A stretch of 64,000 bases of DNA from Phosphoribacter sp037045045 (lineage in GTDB: Bacteria; Actinomycetota; Actinomycetes; Actinomycetales; Dermatophilaceae): contig JBAOHL010000002.1 in NCBI GenBank assembly GCA_037045045.1, positions 496,001 through 560,000 on the forward strand, given 5' to 3'. Positions 53,201 through 61,800 of the stretch are shown piece by piece (position 1 is the first letter of the stretch; each line of letters starts with the position of its first letter). Both the position numbers and the translations under genes were made by a program. The notes below the pieces were generated by a model. The model saw only the letters and a program-made list of their open reading frames with translations. It did not search any database and was not told the origin of the DNA.

Positions 53201-53283
53201 CGGCATCCGAGGACGCGGCATCCGAGGACGCGGCATCCGAGGACGCGGCATCCGAGGACGCGGCATCCGAGGACGCGGCATAC
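53201..53283. repeat. 15-bp tandem repeat ending in the CGGCATAC octamer
   Basis: CGGCATCCGAGGACG occurs five times from 53201 at exact 15-bp steps. The sixth unit at 53276 reads CGGCATACGGGTCGG, containing the window-wide octamer. It lies in the 53084-53314 gap between an acyl-CoA synthetase and the CDF gene; two further GTATGCCG copies lie at 53104 and 53149. Confidence 0.92.
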
Positions 53284-53314
53284 GGGTCGGCAGATCGTGC
53301 GCCCGACCCGCGGA

Positions 53315-54376
53315 TCAGCGTGAGCCGGTGCCTTCACTCTGGTCGGCCAGACCGGCGGGACAGACGCGCACCGCGGCCGAGGTGAGCCGCGGCAGCCGCG
53401 CACGGAGCCGGGCTTCGACGTCGTGGCCGACGTGGTGGGCGCGTTCGAAGGACCAGGCCGCGTCGACCTCGACGGCGACCTCGGCGCGCAGTTCGTGTCC
53501 GATCCAACGCACGCGCAGGTCCGGCACCGCGAGCACGCCCGGGGTCTGTGCGGCGAGGGACCGCGCCGAGTCGACCAGGCCCGGTTCGACGGCATCCATG
53601 ATCCGGGCCGCGACGTGCCGGATCGCCTCGCGGAGCACGGCGAGCAGCGCGACGGTGATGCCCAGGGCGATGACCGGGTCGGCGGCATCCCAGCCGAGGC
53701 CCACTCCGGCCGCTCCGAGCAGCACGGCGAGGCTGGTCAGCGCGTCGGTGCGCGCATGCAGGCCGTCGGCCACGAGGGCGGCCGAACCGATCCGCCGCCC
53801 GGTGCGGATGCGCAACTGGGCCGCGGCCTCGTTGGCCAAGCCGCCGACGATCGCCGCTCCACCGACCGCCCACAGGTGCTCGACGGGCCGCGGATTCAAC
53901 AGTCGGTCGACGGCCTCCCAGGCGGTGACCGCCGCTGAGAAGGCGATGACGAGGACGACGAAGACACCGGCTAGGTCCTCGGCTCGGCCGTACCCGTAGG
54001 TGAAACGGTCGGTCACCGGACGCAAGGCGACCCGGAAGGCCAACAGCAACGGCAGGGCGGTCAGCGCGTCGGCGAGGTTGTGAACCGAGTCGCCAAATAG
54101 CGCCACCGAACCGGAGAACGCGACGACGGTGAACTGGATCGCCGCGGCGACAAGCAGCAGAGCGAGGCTGATCCACAGCACCCGGCGGCCGTCGCCGGTG
54201 GCCACCACGTCGGCAGCCCCGAGGTGGTCGTGATGGTGTCCACCGCGCCCGGCCGCATGCTCGTGGTCGCCGTGCCCGTGCTCGCCGAGCTCGACCGCAT
54301 GCTCGTGGTCGCCGTGCGCGTGGCCCGGCCGGTCCAGCGGCGAGGCGCCGTGTCCCGCGACCGAGGCGTCGCTCAC
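53315..54376 (-). CDS. CDF-family cation efflux transporter
   Basis: The 353-residue protein has a His/Asp-rich cytoplasmic N-terminus (HAHGDHEHAVELGEHGHGDH) and six membrane segments. The metal-site motif in TM2 is SVALFGDSVHNLADAL, and that in TM5 is LVADGLHARTDALTSLAVLL (HxxxD pattern). A C-terminal dimerisation domain follows. It exports Zn, Co, Ni or Cd by proton antiport. GTG start overlaps the methyltransferase stop by 4 bp. Probably controlled by the divergent ArsR gene. Confidence 0.9.
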   Translation of the reverse strand: MSDASVAGHGASPLDRPGHAHGDHEHAVELGEHGHGDHEHAAGRGGHHHDHLGAADVVATGDGRRVLWISLALLLVAAAIQFTVVAFSGSVALFGDSVHNLADALTALPLLLAFRVALRPVTDRFTYGYGRAEDLAGVFVVLVIAFSAAVTAWEAVDRLLNPRPVEHLWAVGGAAIVGGLANEAAAQLRIRTGRRIGSAALVADGLHARTDALTSLAVLLGAAGVGLGWDAADPVIALGITVALLAVLREAIRHVAARIMDAVEPGLVDSARSLAAQTPGVLAVPDLRVRWIGHELRAEVAVEVDAAWSFERAHHVGHDVEARLRARLPRLTSAAVRVCPAGLADQSEGTGSR

Positions 54377-55089
54377 GGCCGGGAGGGTGCCGTGCGCTCG
54401 GCCACGACGACGACGAACGGGGTCTGCCGGTGCACGCCCACCACCGACAGCCCGGCCCCCTCGACGAGCGCGAGCAGTTCGTCGCCGGGGTCGCCGGCCA
54501 TCGCGTGTCCGGCCATGGCCCGGGTCAGCAGCGCCCCGAACCGACCCGCGGGCGGGCGGAAGTCGGCGACCATGAGTCGGCCACCGGGACGCAGCACCCG
54601 CGCGGCCTGCGCGAACGCCGCCGGACGCGCCGGCTCGTCGATGTGGTGGACGGCCAGCGCCGACACGACGACGTCGATGCTCTCGTCGGGCACATCGAGG
54701 GCCTCGGCCGCCATGACCTCGAACCGCGCGCCCGGCACCTTCCGGCGCGCCCGCTCGCACATGGGCTCGGACGGGTCGATCCCCAGAACGCTCCCGCCGG
54801 GTGCGACGACGGTGACCATCGCGCCGCTGAGCGCGCCGGTGCCGCAGCCGAGGTCGAGGACGCGGTCCCCGGGGGTGGCCCCGGACAGCCTCGCCAACCG
54901 CCGGTATGCCGCGCCGCGCCGCCCGAGGAAGGCGGTCTTGGTCACTACGTCGTAGAAGCGGGCCTGTTCGATGACCCCGTGCAAGTGTCCGATCCCACCC
55001 GCCTCGTGGGAGCCGTGATGGTCGTGCGACCCGGCGACGGCCATGTCGGCCGTGTCGCGGGAGTGGAAGAGGTGTTGTCCGAGGCCCAT
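54373..55089 (-). CDS. His-rich SAM-dependent methyltransferase
   Basis: The 238-residue UbiE-like methyltransferase has SAM motif RVLDLGCGTGALSGAM at about residue 76, SVLGIDPSEPM and DVVVSALAVHHIDEPARP. A histidine-rich N-terminus (SHDHHGSHEAGGIGHLHG) precedes the catalytic domain and mirrors the His tract of the CDF protein it overlaps, which suggests metal binding. Methyltransferase genes between ArsR and metal efflux genes are known in several bacteria, but the substrate is unknown. The start codon lies over the ATACT/AGTAT palindrome. Confidence 0.85.
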   Translation of the reverse strand: MGLGQHLFHSRDTADMAVAGSHDHHGSHEAGGIGHLHGVIEQARFYDVVTKTAFLGRRGAAYRRLARLSGATPGDRVLDLGCGTGALSGAMVTVVAPGGSVLGIDPSEPMCERARRKVPGARFEVMAAEALDVPDESIDVVVSALAVHHIDEPARPAAFAQAARVLRPGGRLMVADFRPPAGRFGALLTRAMAGHAMAGDPGDELLALVEGAGLSVVGVHRQTPFVVVVAERTAPSRP

Positions 55090-55118
55090 ACTTTAGTATT
55101 TGCGTATGCACGCGAATA
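55088..55118. promoter_or_regulatory. Overlapping divergent promoter and ArsR operator
   Basis: ATACTTTAGTAT (55088-55099) is a perfect palindrome holding -10 elements for both strands (TAGTAT to the right; AATACT to the left). Next to it an imperfect 22-bp palindrome (TATTTGCG and CGCGAATA around TATGCA, 55097-55118) covers the arsR ATG. This is the expected site for an ArsR/SmtB repressor. Confidence 0.65.
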
Positions 55119-55480
55119 AGTCAAGCGAGGCCCTGGATCCCGAGTTGGTCACCGTGGCCGTCGAGGTGCTGCGGGTGCTGGCCGATCCGACCCGCCTGCA
55201 ACTGGCCTGGACGCTGCGCGAGCAGGAGTGCTCGGTAAGCGAGCTCGCCGAGGTGATCGGCCGCCCCATCGCCGGGGTGTCGCAACACCTGGCGAAGATG
55301 CGGATGGCCCGCCTGGTCACGACGCGCCGGATCGGCACGACGATCCTCTACCGCGTGGACGACGAGCACGTGCGCCAGTTGGTCGCCGAGATCGCCCGGC
55401 ACGTCGAGCACCTGCTCTACATCACCCCGGCGCATCACGAGGGGCACGGAGCGGGCCCTCAGCCCGCCCCCGACTCCTGA
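55106..55480 (+). CDS. ArsR/SmtB-family metalloregulator
   Basis: The 124-residue winged-helix repressor has VLRVLADPTRLQLAWTLREQ, ECSVSELAEVIGRPIAGVSQ and HLAKMRMARLV. The C-terminal helix carries His residues (HVRQLVAEIARHVEHLLYIT, then PAHHEGHG) that resemble the alpha5/tail metal site of NmtR/KmtR-type Ni-Co sensors. A TAGTAT -10 ends six bases before the ATG, so the mRNA is probably leaderless. It is divergent from the methyltransferase-CDF pair and likely represses it. Confidence 0.9.
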   Translation: MHANKSSEALDPELVTVAVEVLRVLADPTRLQLAWTLREQECSVSELAEVIGRPIAGVSQHLAKMRMARLVTTRRIGTTILYRVDDEHVRQLVAEIARHVEHLLYITPAHHEGHGAGPQPAPDS

Positions 55481-57015
55481 TCGGCGGGCGAGGGCGACGC
55501 CGGGCCGGCGGCTTCGGCAGGCGCCGCCGGAAGGGCGAGCACGGCGAGCGCAGCGGCGGCGACGAGCAGCAGGCCGGCGCCGAGATCCGCCACGTGCATG
55601 GCCTGCACGTATGCCGCGCGGGCGGCCTCGAGCAGCGGCGCGCCCGCCGACCCCAACTGCTCCGCAACACCCACGGCCTCCCCAAGGGTGCGCCGGGCCG
55701 CCTCGCGGGCCGCGGGAGGGACGTCCAGGGTCAGCGCGTCGATGGCCGCGGCATACCGGGCCGCGACGATGCTGCCGAGCACGGCCATCCCCAGCGCCCC
55801 GCCGAGTTCCCCGACAGTCTCAACGAGCGCGGAGACCGAACCCGCTCGTTGCGCCGGCGCGATCCCGATGGCGTATTCGGTGACCAGTGCGGTCACCGCG
55901 ACCAACCCGATAGCGACAAGGGTCTGGGCGACGAGGATCCCCCCAACCCCCGTGTCCACCCCGGTCAGCCGCATCGCCAACAGCCCCGCCGCGGCAACGA
56001 GGAGCGCGCCGGCCATCACCCGCGGCCGACCGTGTCGCGCCGCCAGGGCAACCGATGCCGGCGCCGCCCCGGCGACGACGACCGACGGCACGAGGCTCCA
56101 CAATGCGGCAGTGAGCGCGCTCATGCCGAGCACCGACTGCAGGTACTGGGTGACGAGGATCGAGTTGCCCATCAACGCGAACATCCCGACCAGCTGCACG
56201 ACGATCGACCCTCCGAAGCCCCGCCAGGCGAACAGGCGCAGGTCCACCATGGGGTGCGCGACGGAACGTTGGCGCCGGAGGAAGGCGACGACGGCCAGCA
56301 GCCCGACGGCGGCATACGCCCCGAGGGAGGCCGACCACCCGCCCGCGGCCACCGACTTGAGGACGTAGACGAACGGCAGGATCGCGGCCAGGGACAGCAC
56401 GGCGCTCACCAGGTCGACCCGCGCCTCCGGATCGTGCGACTCGGGCAGCACGAGGGGGCCGACGGCGAGCAGAGCGAGCATGACGGGGACGTTGACGAGG
56501 AACACCGAGCCCCAGAAGTACCGGTCGAGCAGCAGTCCGGCGAGCACCGGCCCGAGCCCCACTCCGCCGGCGAGGACCGCAGACCAGACGCTCACCGCCT
56601 TGGCCCGCTGCGCGGCATCGACAAAGAGATCGCGGATGATGGCCAGGGTGCTGGGCATGAGCGTCGAGCCGCCGACCCCGAGCAAGGCGCGCGCCGCGAC
56701 AAGCCACGCCGGGCTCGGCGCGTATGCCGCGAGCACCGACGCCCCGCCGAACGCCGCCGCTCCGACGAGCAGGAGCCGGCGCCGGCCGATCCGGTCGGCG
56801 ACCGACCCCATGGTGAGCAACAGGCCGGCGAGGACGAAGCCGTAGACGTCGAAGATCCAGAGGATCTCGGTCCCCGAGGGGTGCAGTTGGGCCGCGATGT
56901 GCGGCACCGCGAAGAAGAGCACCGACACGTCCACGGAGACCATGAGCAGGGGAAGGCACAGGACGGCGAGGGCGGTCCACTGCCGGCGCCCGGCCCGGAT
57001 GGCGATGTCGGTCAC
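55459..57015 (-). CDS. MFS drug-efflux transporter (DHA2, QacA/EmrB-like)
   Basis: The 518-residue transporter has 14 predicted membrane segments. The DHA2 motifs are LPLLMVSVDVSVLFFAVPHI, GSVADRIGRRRLLLVGAAAF (motif A) and AVLAGGVGLGPVLAGLLLDR (antiporter motif C). It is divergent from a TetR gene with an operator-like region between, which is the common repressor/pump arrangement. Its 3' end overlaps arsR by 22 bp tail to tail. GTG is the start. Confidence 0.9.
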   Translation of the reverse strand: MTDIAIRAGRRQWTALAVLCLPLLMVSVDVSVLFFAVPHIAAQLHPSGTEILWIFDVYGFVLAGLLLTMGSVADRIGRRRLLLVGAAAFGGASVLAAYAPSPAWLVAARALLGVGGSTLMPSTLAIIRDLFVDAAQRAKAVSVWSAVLAGGVGLGPVLAGLLLDRYFWGSVFLVNVPVMLALLAVGPLVLPESHDPEARVDLVSAVLSLAAILPFVYVLKSVAAGGWSASLGAYAAVGLLAVVAFLRRQRSVAHPMVDLRLFAWRGFGGSIVVQLVGMFALMGNSILVTQYLQSVLGMSALTAALWSLVPSVVVAGAAPASVALAARHGRPRVMAGALLVAAAGLLAMRLTGVDTGVGGILVAQTLVAIGLVAVTALVTEYAIGIAPAQRAGSVSALVETVGELGGALGMAVLGSIVAARYAAAIDALTLDVPPAAREAARRTLGEAVGVAEQLGSAGAPLLEAARAAYVQAMHVADLGAGLLLVAAAALAVLALPAAPAEAAGPASPSPADQESGAG

Positions 57016-57114
57016 GACAAACCCCTATCTGCGTATCTAACATAATGTATGTATTGCACGCAGAAACATAGACGGTAACTGCGTGCGGCGCAAGCCGATT
57101 GCTACACTCGTCCG
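57016..57114. promoter_or_regulatory. Divergent control region of the MFS pump and TetR genes
   Basis: AT-rich DNA holds CTGCGT and ACGCAG arms (about 57030 and 57057), plus ACATAATGTATGT between them. TACACT at 57103-57108 is a plausible -10 six bases before the TetR GTG, implying a leaderless transcript. Confidence 0.5.
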
Positions 57115-57834
57115 GTGAGCGACCTGCCCCGCTATCTCCAGCTGCTCTGGGACCGCGAGCCCGCCGGCCGGCGCGGACCGAAGCCCGGTCGCACGATCCA
57201 CGAGATCGGCGCCGCGGCCGTGGCTCTCGCCGACGCCGAGGGTCTGCCGTCGGTCTCGATGAAGAGCGTCGCCGGGGCGCTCGGGCTCACGACGATGTCC
57301 CTGTACCGGTACGTCGACAGCAAGGACGAGCTGTATGCCGTGATGCTCGACGTCGGGTGCGGCCCCCCGACCGTGCGGTACGGCCGGGCGGGCTGGCGCC
57401 GGCGGCTCACGGCGTGGACGACGGCGATCACCGACCAGCGGCTGCGGCACCCGTGGATGGTCGATGTCGTCCAGCAGGCCCCGCCGGTGACCCCGAATCT
57501 GCTCGCCTGGACCGAGGCCGGCCTCGAGGCCCTCACCGCGGCGGCCCTGACCAATCAACAGCGACTGTCCATCCTCTTGGCCGTCGACCACTGGGCCCAC
57601 GAGCACGTGCGCGAAAGCCTGCAGATGGGTCTGCTCCGCGACGCTCCCGACGGGGCAGGAGCCACCTACGAACGCCGGATCCGCGAGCTCGTCGATCCGG
57701 TGCGGTTCCCGCTTCTGACCGCCTCGGCGCGCGAGTCGTTGGGCGACGAGGAGAACTTCTTCCGCTCGGAGTTCGATGCCGGCCTGGGGTTGCTCCTCGA
57801 CGGCATCGAGGCGCTCGTCGCCCGGAACCGGTGA
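57115..57834 (+). CDS. TetR-family regulator of the MFS pump
   Basis: The 239-residue protein has a TetR HTH at about residues 27-70 (IHEIGAAAVALADAEGLPSV, SMKSVAGALGLTTMSLYRYV). A TetR_C domain of the multidrug-pump group follows (WRRRLTAWTTAITDQRLRHP, SILLAVDHWAHEHVRESLQM). It starts with GTG directly after its -10. Divergence from the DHA2 pump indicates repression of that pump until a drug-like ligand binds. Confidence 0.9.
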   Translation: MSDLPRYLQLLWDREPAGRRGPKPGRTIHEIGAAAVALADAEGLPSVSMKSVAGALGLTTMSLYRYVDSKDELYAVMLDVGCGPPTVRYGRAGWRRRLTAWTTAITDQRLRHPWMVDVVQQAPPVTPNLLAWTEAGLEALTAAALTNQQRLSILLAVDHWAHEHVRESLQMGLLRDAPDGAGATYERRIRELVDPVRFPLLTASARESLGDEENFFRSEFDAGLGLLLDGIEALVARNR

Positions 57835-57865
57835 TCCCGCGGCGGACACGGCATACGCTGCGCTC

Positions 57866-58786
57866 ATGGCGACCGACCGGATCACCGTCGTCCCCGTGCC
57901 CGGCCACGGCGCCGAGGACGTCCTCGTCGACGCCAAGGGCCACGTGTGGACCGGCACCGACGACGGGTCGATCCTGCGGCTGACCCACGACGGCGACCTC
58001 GTCGAGCGAGTCGCGAACACCGGGGGACGCCCGCTCGGCCTGGAGTTCCTCGGCGACGGGCGCGTGCTCGTCTGCGATGCCGACCGCGGGCTGCTCGCCC
58101 TCGACCCCGCCACCCGGGAGGTCGAGACGCTCGTCACGAGCATCGAGGGCCGGCGGATGCGCTTCTGCAACAACGCCTCCGTCGCTGCGGACGGCGCGGT
58201 CTACTTCAGCGACACCTCGTTGCGCTTCGGGGTCGCGCAGTGGAAGTCGGAGCTCATCGAGACGACGTGCACCGGTCGACTCTTGGTGCGCCGCGCCGAC
58301 GGCGAGGTCGACGTACTGTGCGAGGGCCTGGACTTCGCCAACGGCGTGGCCCTGGCCCCCGACGAGTCGTTCGTCGCCGTCGCCGAGACGGGCGCGCGAA
58401 CCGTGGTGCGGCACTGGCTGACCGGCCCCCGAACCGGCGACGTCGACTACCTCGCCGAGGACCTGCCCGGCTACCCGGACAACATCTCGCTCGGCACGGA
58501 CGGGCTCATCTGGGTGACCATCGCCTCCCCGACCGACGCAGTCCTGGAAACCCTCAAGCAGGCCCCAACGGTGCTGCGTCGGGCGGCCCGGCGGCTGCCC
58601 GACGCCGTCCAGCCCAGGCCCAAGCGCACCGCCCGGGTCATCGCCCTGCGTCCCGACGGCACCCAGGTCCACGACCGCTCGTTCGACGCGGCCGGCTGGC
58701 ACATGGCCACCGGGGTGCGCGAGCACCACGGCAGGGTCTGGTTGGGCAGTCTCGTCCAGCCCGCCGTGGCCTGGTTCGACCTCTAG
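57866..58786 (+). CDS. SMP-30/strictosidine-synthase-like beta-propeller protein
   Basis: The 306-residue protein is a six-bladed beta-propeller. It has VDAKGHVWTGTDDGSILRLT, then GRPLGLEFLGDGRVLVCDAD, GAVYFSDTSLRFGVAQWKSE and LPGYPDNISLGTDGLIWVTI, the pattern of SMP-30/gluconolactonase and strictosidine-synthase-like hydrolases with a central metal. No signal peptide is seen. It lies 31 bp after the TetR gene and 48 bp before the peptide synthetase, so it could be part of either unit. Confidence 0.85.
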   Translation: MATDRITVVPVPGHGAEDVLVDAKGHVWTGTDDGSILRLTHDGDLVERVANTGGRPLGLEFLGDGRVLVCDADRGLLALDPATREVETLVTSIEGRRMRFCNNASVAADGAVYFSDTSLRFGVAQWKSELIETTCTGRLLVRRADGEVDVLCEGLDFANGVALAPDESFVAVAETGARTVVRHWLTGPRTGDVDYLAEDLPGYPDNISLGTDGLIWVTIASPTDAVLETLKQAPTVLRRAARRLPDAVQPRPKRTARVIALRPDGTQVHDRSFDAAGWHMATGVREHHGRVWLGSLVQPAVAWFDL

Positions 58787-58834
58787 GACGGTCGGATCCC
58801 CGCCGCGCGGGCGCGCGGGCCCTAGCCTTCGGCC

Positions 58835-61800
58835 ATGACGTTGCTGCGCGGAGCACCGGCCGCGCCGCCGCGCACCCTCGTCGACGTCTTCGACGCGACC
58901 GTCGCGGCCCACCCCGACGAACCGGCGCTCTACAGCGGCGCGCAAGTGCTCACCTACGCCGAACTCGCCGAACTCGGCGACGCCCTCGCCGTCGCGCTCG
59001 GCGAGCTGGGGATCGGCCCCGGCGACCGGGTCGGCATCCGGGTGCGCTCCGGCACGACCGACCTCTACGTCGCCATCCTCGCCACCCTCATGGCCGGCGC
59101 GGCATACGTGCCCGTCGACGCCGACGATCCCGACGAGCGGGCCCGCCTGGTGTTCGCCGAGGCGCAGGTCGACGCGGTCATCGGCGCTGACTTGTCGATC
59201 ACCCTGCGTGAACCGGGGGCCGACCCGGTGGCCCCGACGCCCCCCGACGTCGAGGACGACGCGTGGATCATCTTCACCTCGGGGTCGACGGGCACCCCGA
59301 AGGGGGTCGCCGTCACCCACCGGTCCGCGGCGGCCTTCGTCGACGCCGAGGCGGGCCTGTACCTCCAGGGCGCCCCCGTCGGCCCCGGGGATCGCGTCAT
59401 GGCCGGTCTGTCGGTGGCGTTCGACGCCTCGTGCGAGGAGATCTGGCTGGCCTGGCGCCACGGCGCCTGCCTCGTGCCGGCCCCACGCTCGCTCGTGCGC
59501 AGTGGCGTCGAGCTCGGCCCGTGGCTGCGCGCCAACGACCTTACCGTCGTCTCGACGGTGCCGACCCTCGTCGCGTTGTGGCCGATGGACGCCCTCACCC
59601 GGGTCCGTCTGCTCATCCTCGGCGGCGAGGCGTGTCCCGCCGAGCTCGCCACCCGTCTGGTCGCCTCCGGCCGCGAGGTGTGGAACACCTACGGGCCCAC
59701 CGAGGCCACCGTCGTCTCGTGCGGTGCGCTGCTGGGTGGTGACGGCCCGATCCGCATCGGCCTGCCGTTGGCCGGCTGGGACCTCGCCGTCGTCGACGCC
59801 GACAGCCACCCGGTCGCCGACGGTGACATCGGTGAGCTCGTCATCGGCGGGGTGGGCCTGGCCCGCTACCTCGACCCGGAACGCGACGCCGAGCGGTATG
59901 CCGCGATGGCCTCCCTCGGGTGGGCCCGGGCCTACCGCAGCGGCGACCTCGTGCGATACGACGGACAGGGGTTGGTCTTCGTCGGGCGGGCCGACGACCA
60001 GGTGAAGGTCGGTGGGCGCCGGATCGAACTCGGCGAGATCGACTCGGCGCTACTCGACCTGCCCGGGGTCACCGCAGCGGCGGCCGCCGTGCGGCATACC
60101 GGCTCTGGCAACGCGCTGCTCGTCGGCTACGTCGCCACCTCGCCGGACTTCGACCCGTCCGCTGCCAAAGTCCGCCTGCGCGAGCGCCTGCCGGCCGCGC
60201 TCGTCCCCCGGCTCGTCACCGTCGCCGACCTGCCGACGAAGACCTCGGGCAAGATCGACCGCGACGCCCTGCCCTGGCCGGCCCCCAGCGCCGCCCCCGC
60301 CACGTCGACGGGCCTCGGACCCACGCAGGCGCAGGTCGCGGCGGTCTGGCTCGACGTCCTCGGCGCCCCTGTGGAGTCAGCCGCCGACGACTTCTTCGAC
60401 CTCGGCGGCGGTAGCCTCACCGCGGCCCAGGTCGTCGCCCGGCTCCGGGCGGCCTACCCGGAGCTGGCGGTCGCAGACGTCTACGAACACCCCACTCTCG
60501 CCGCACTTGCCGAGCACCTCGACGGGATGAGCGCCCCCAGCGGCCGGCTCAACCGAGCGGTCAACCCGGTGCCCCGCAAGACCCAGATCGGGCAACTCGC
60601 CTTCAGCGTCGCGCTGCGTTCGGTCGGCGGGGCCCGCTGGCTGACCTGGGCCGCCGCCGTGTCCACCGCCGGTTCCTCGGTCCTCGACCTGCCCTGGCTG
60701 CCCACCGTGGCGTGGTGGTGGGTGGCGCTGGGGTGGCTGCTGCTGGTGTTCCCGCCGGGGCGGATGCTGCTGGCCGCCGCCGGGGCGCGGGCGTTGCTGC
60801 GCGGGGTCGGTCCAGGGCAGTACCCGAGAGGTGGCCGGATCCACCTGCGCGTGTGGCTGGCCGAACGGTTCGCCGACGAGTGCAACGCCGCCGGCCTCTC
60901 CGGCGCGGTCCTCATGCCGTGGTACGCCCGACTGCTCGGCGCGCGGATCGGCCCGAACGTCGACCTGCACACCGTGCCCCCGATCACCGGCCGGCTGCAC
61001 GTCGGCGCCGGTGCGTCGCTGGAACCCGAGGTCGACCTGCGCGGGCACTGGCTCGACGGCGACGTCCTGACGATCGCCCCGATCCGGATCGGGCCGCGCG
61101 CGCGGATCGGGGCACGCAGCACCCTCGCACCGGGGGCCGACGTCGGTGCCGACGCCGAGGTCGGTCCCGGCTCGGGCGTGCTCGGCACCGTCCCGGACGG
61201 GCAGTACTGGGCCGGCGCCCCCGCCGAGCCGGTGGGCCGGGCCCGCGGACCGTGGGAGGGCCGGCGACCGGCCTACCGCTGGTGGTACCCCGGCCTGTAT
61301 GCCGCCACGGCCGCCGGGCTCGCGGGCCTGCCGCTCGTGGCGGTGCTCGCCGGTCTCGCGCTGCCCGCCTGGTCCGTCCGAGGGGCCCCGGGCCCCCGGG
61401 AGGCGGCGGCGACCCTCGCGGCATGGTTGCCGCTGACCGTCGTCGTCGCCGGTGTGGTGCTCGCCCTGCTCGTCCTCGCCGTCGTCCGCCTGGCCGGGCT
61501 GGCCCTGCGCCCGGGGCATCACCCCGTGCACAGCCGGCCGGCCTGGGCGGCGTGGGCGACGATCCGGGTCCTCGACGAGGCCCGCACGTGGCTCTTCCCG
61601 CTGTACTCCAGCAGCCTCACCCCGGCCTGGCTGCGGGCCCTCGGCGCACGCATCGGTCCCGACGTCGAGGCCTCGACCGTGCTGCTGCTACCCCGGCTCA
61701 CCTCGGTCGGCGCCGCGTCGTTCCTCGCCGACGACACCCTGCTCGGCGGGTACGAACTCGGCGGCGGATGGTTGCGCATCGACCAGGTCAAGGTCGGCCG

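Noticed and set aside
53107..53385. An open frame with AASED repeats
   Set aside because: It translates the 15-bp minisatellite; there is no ribosome site and no domain.
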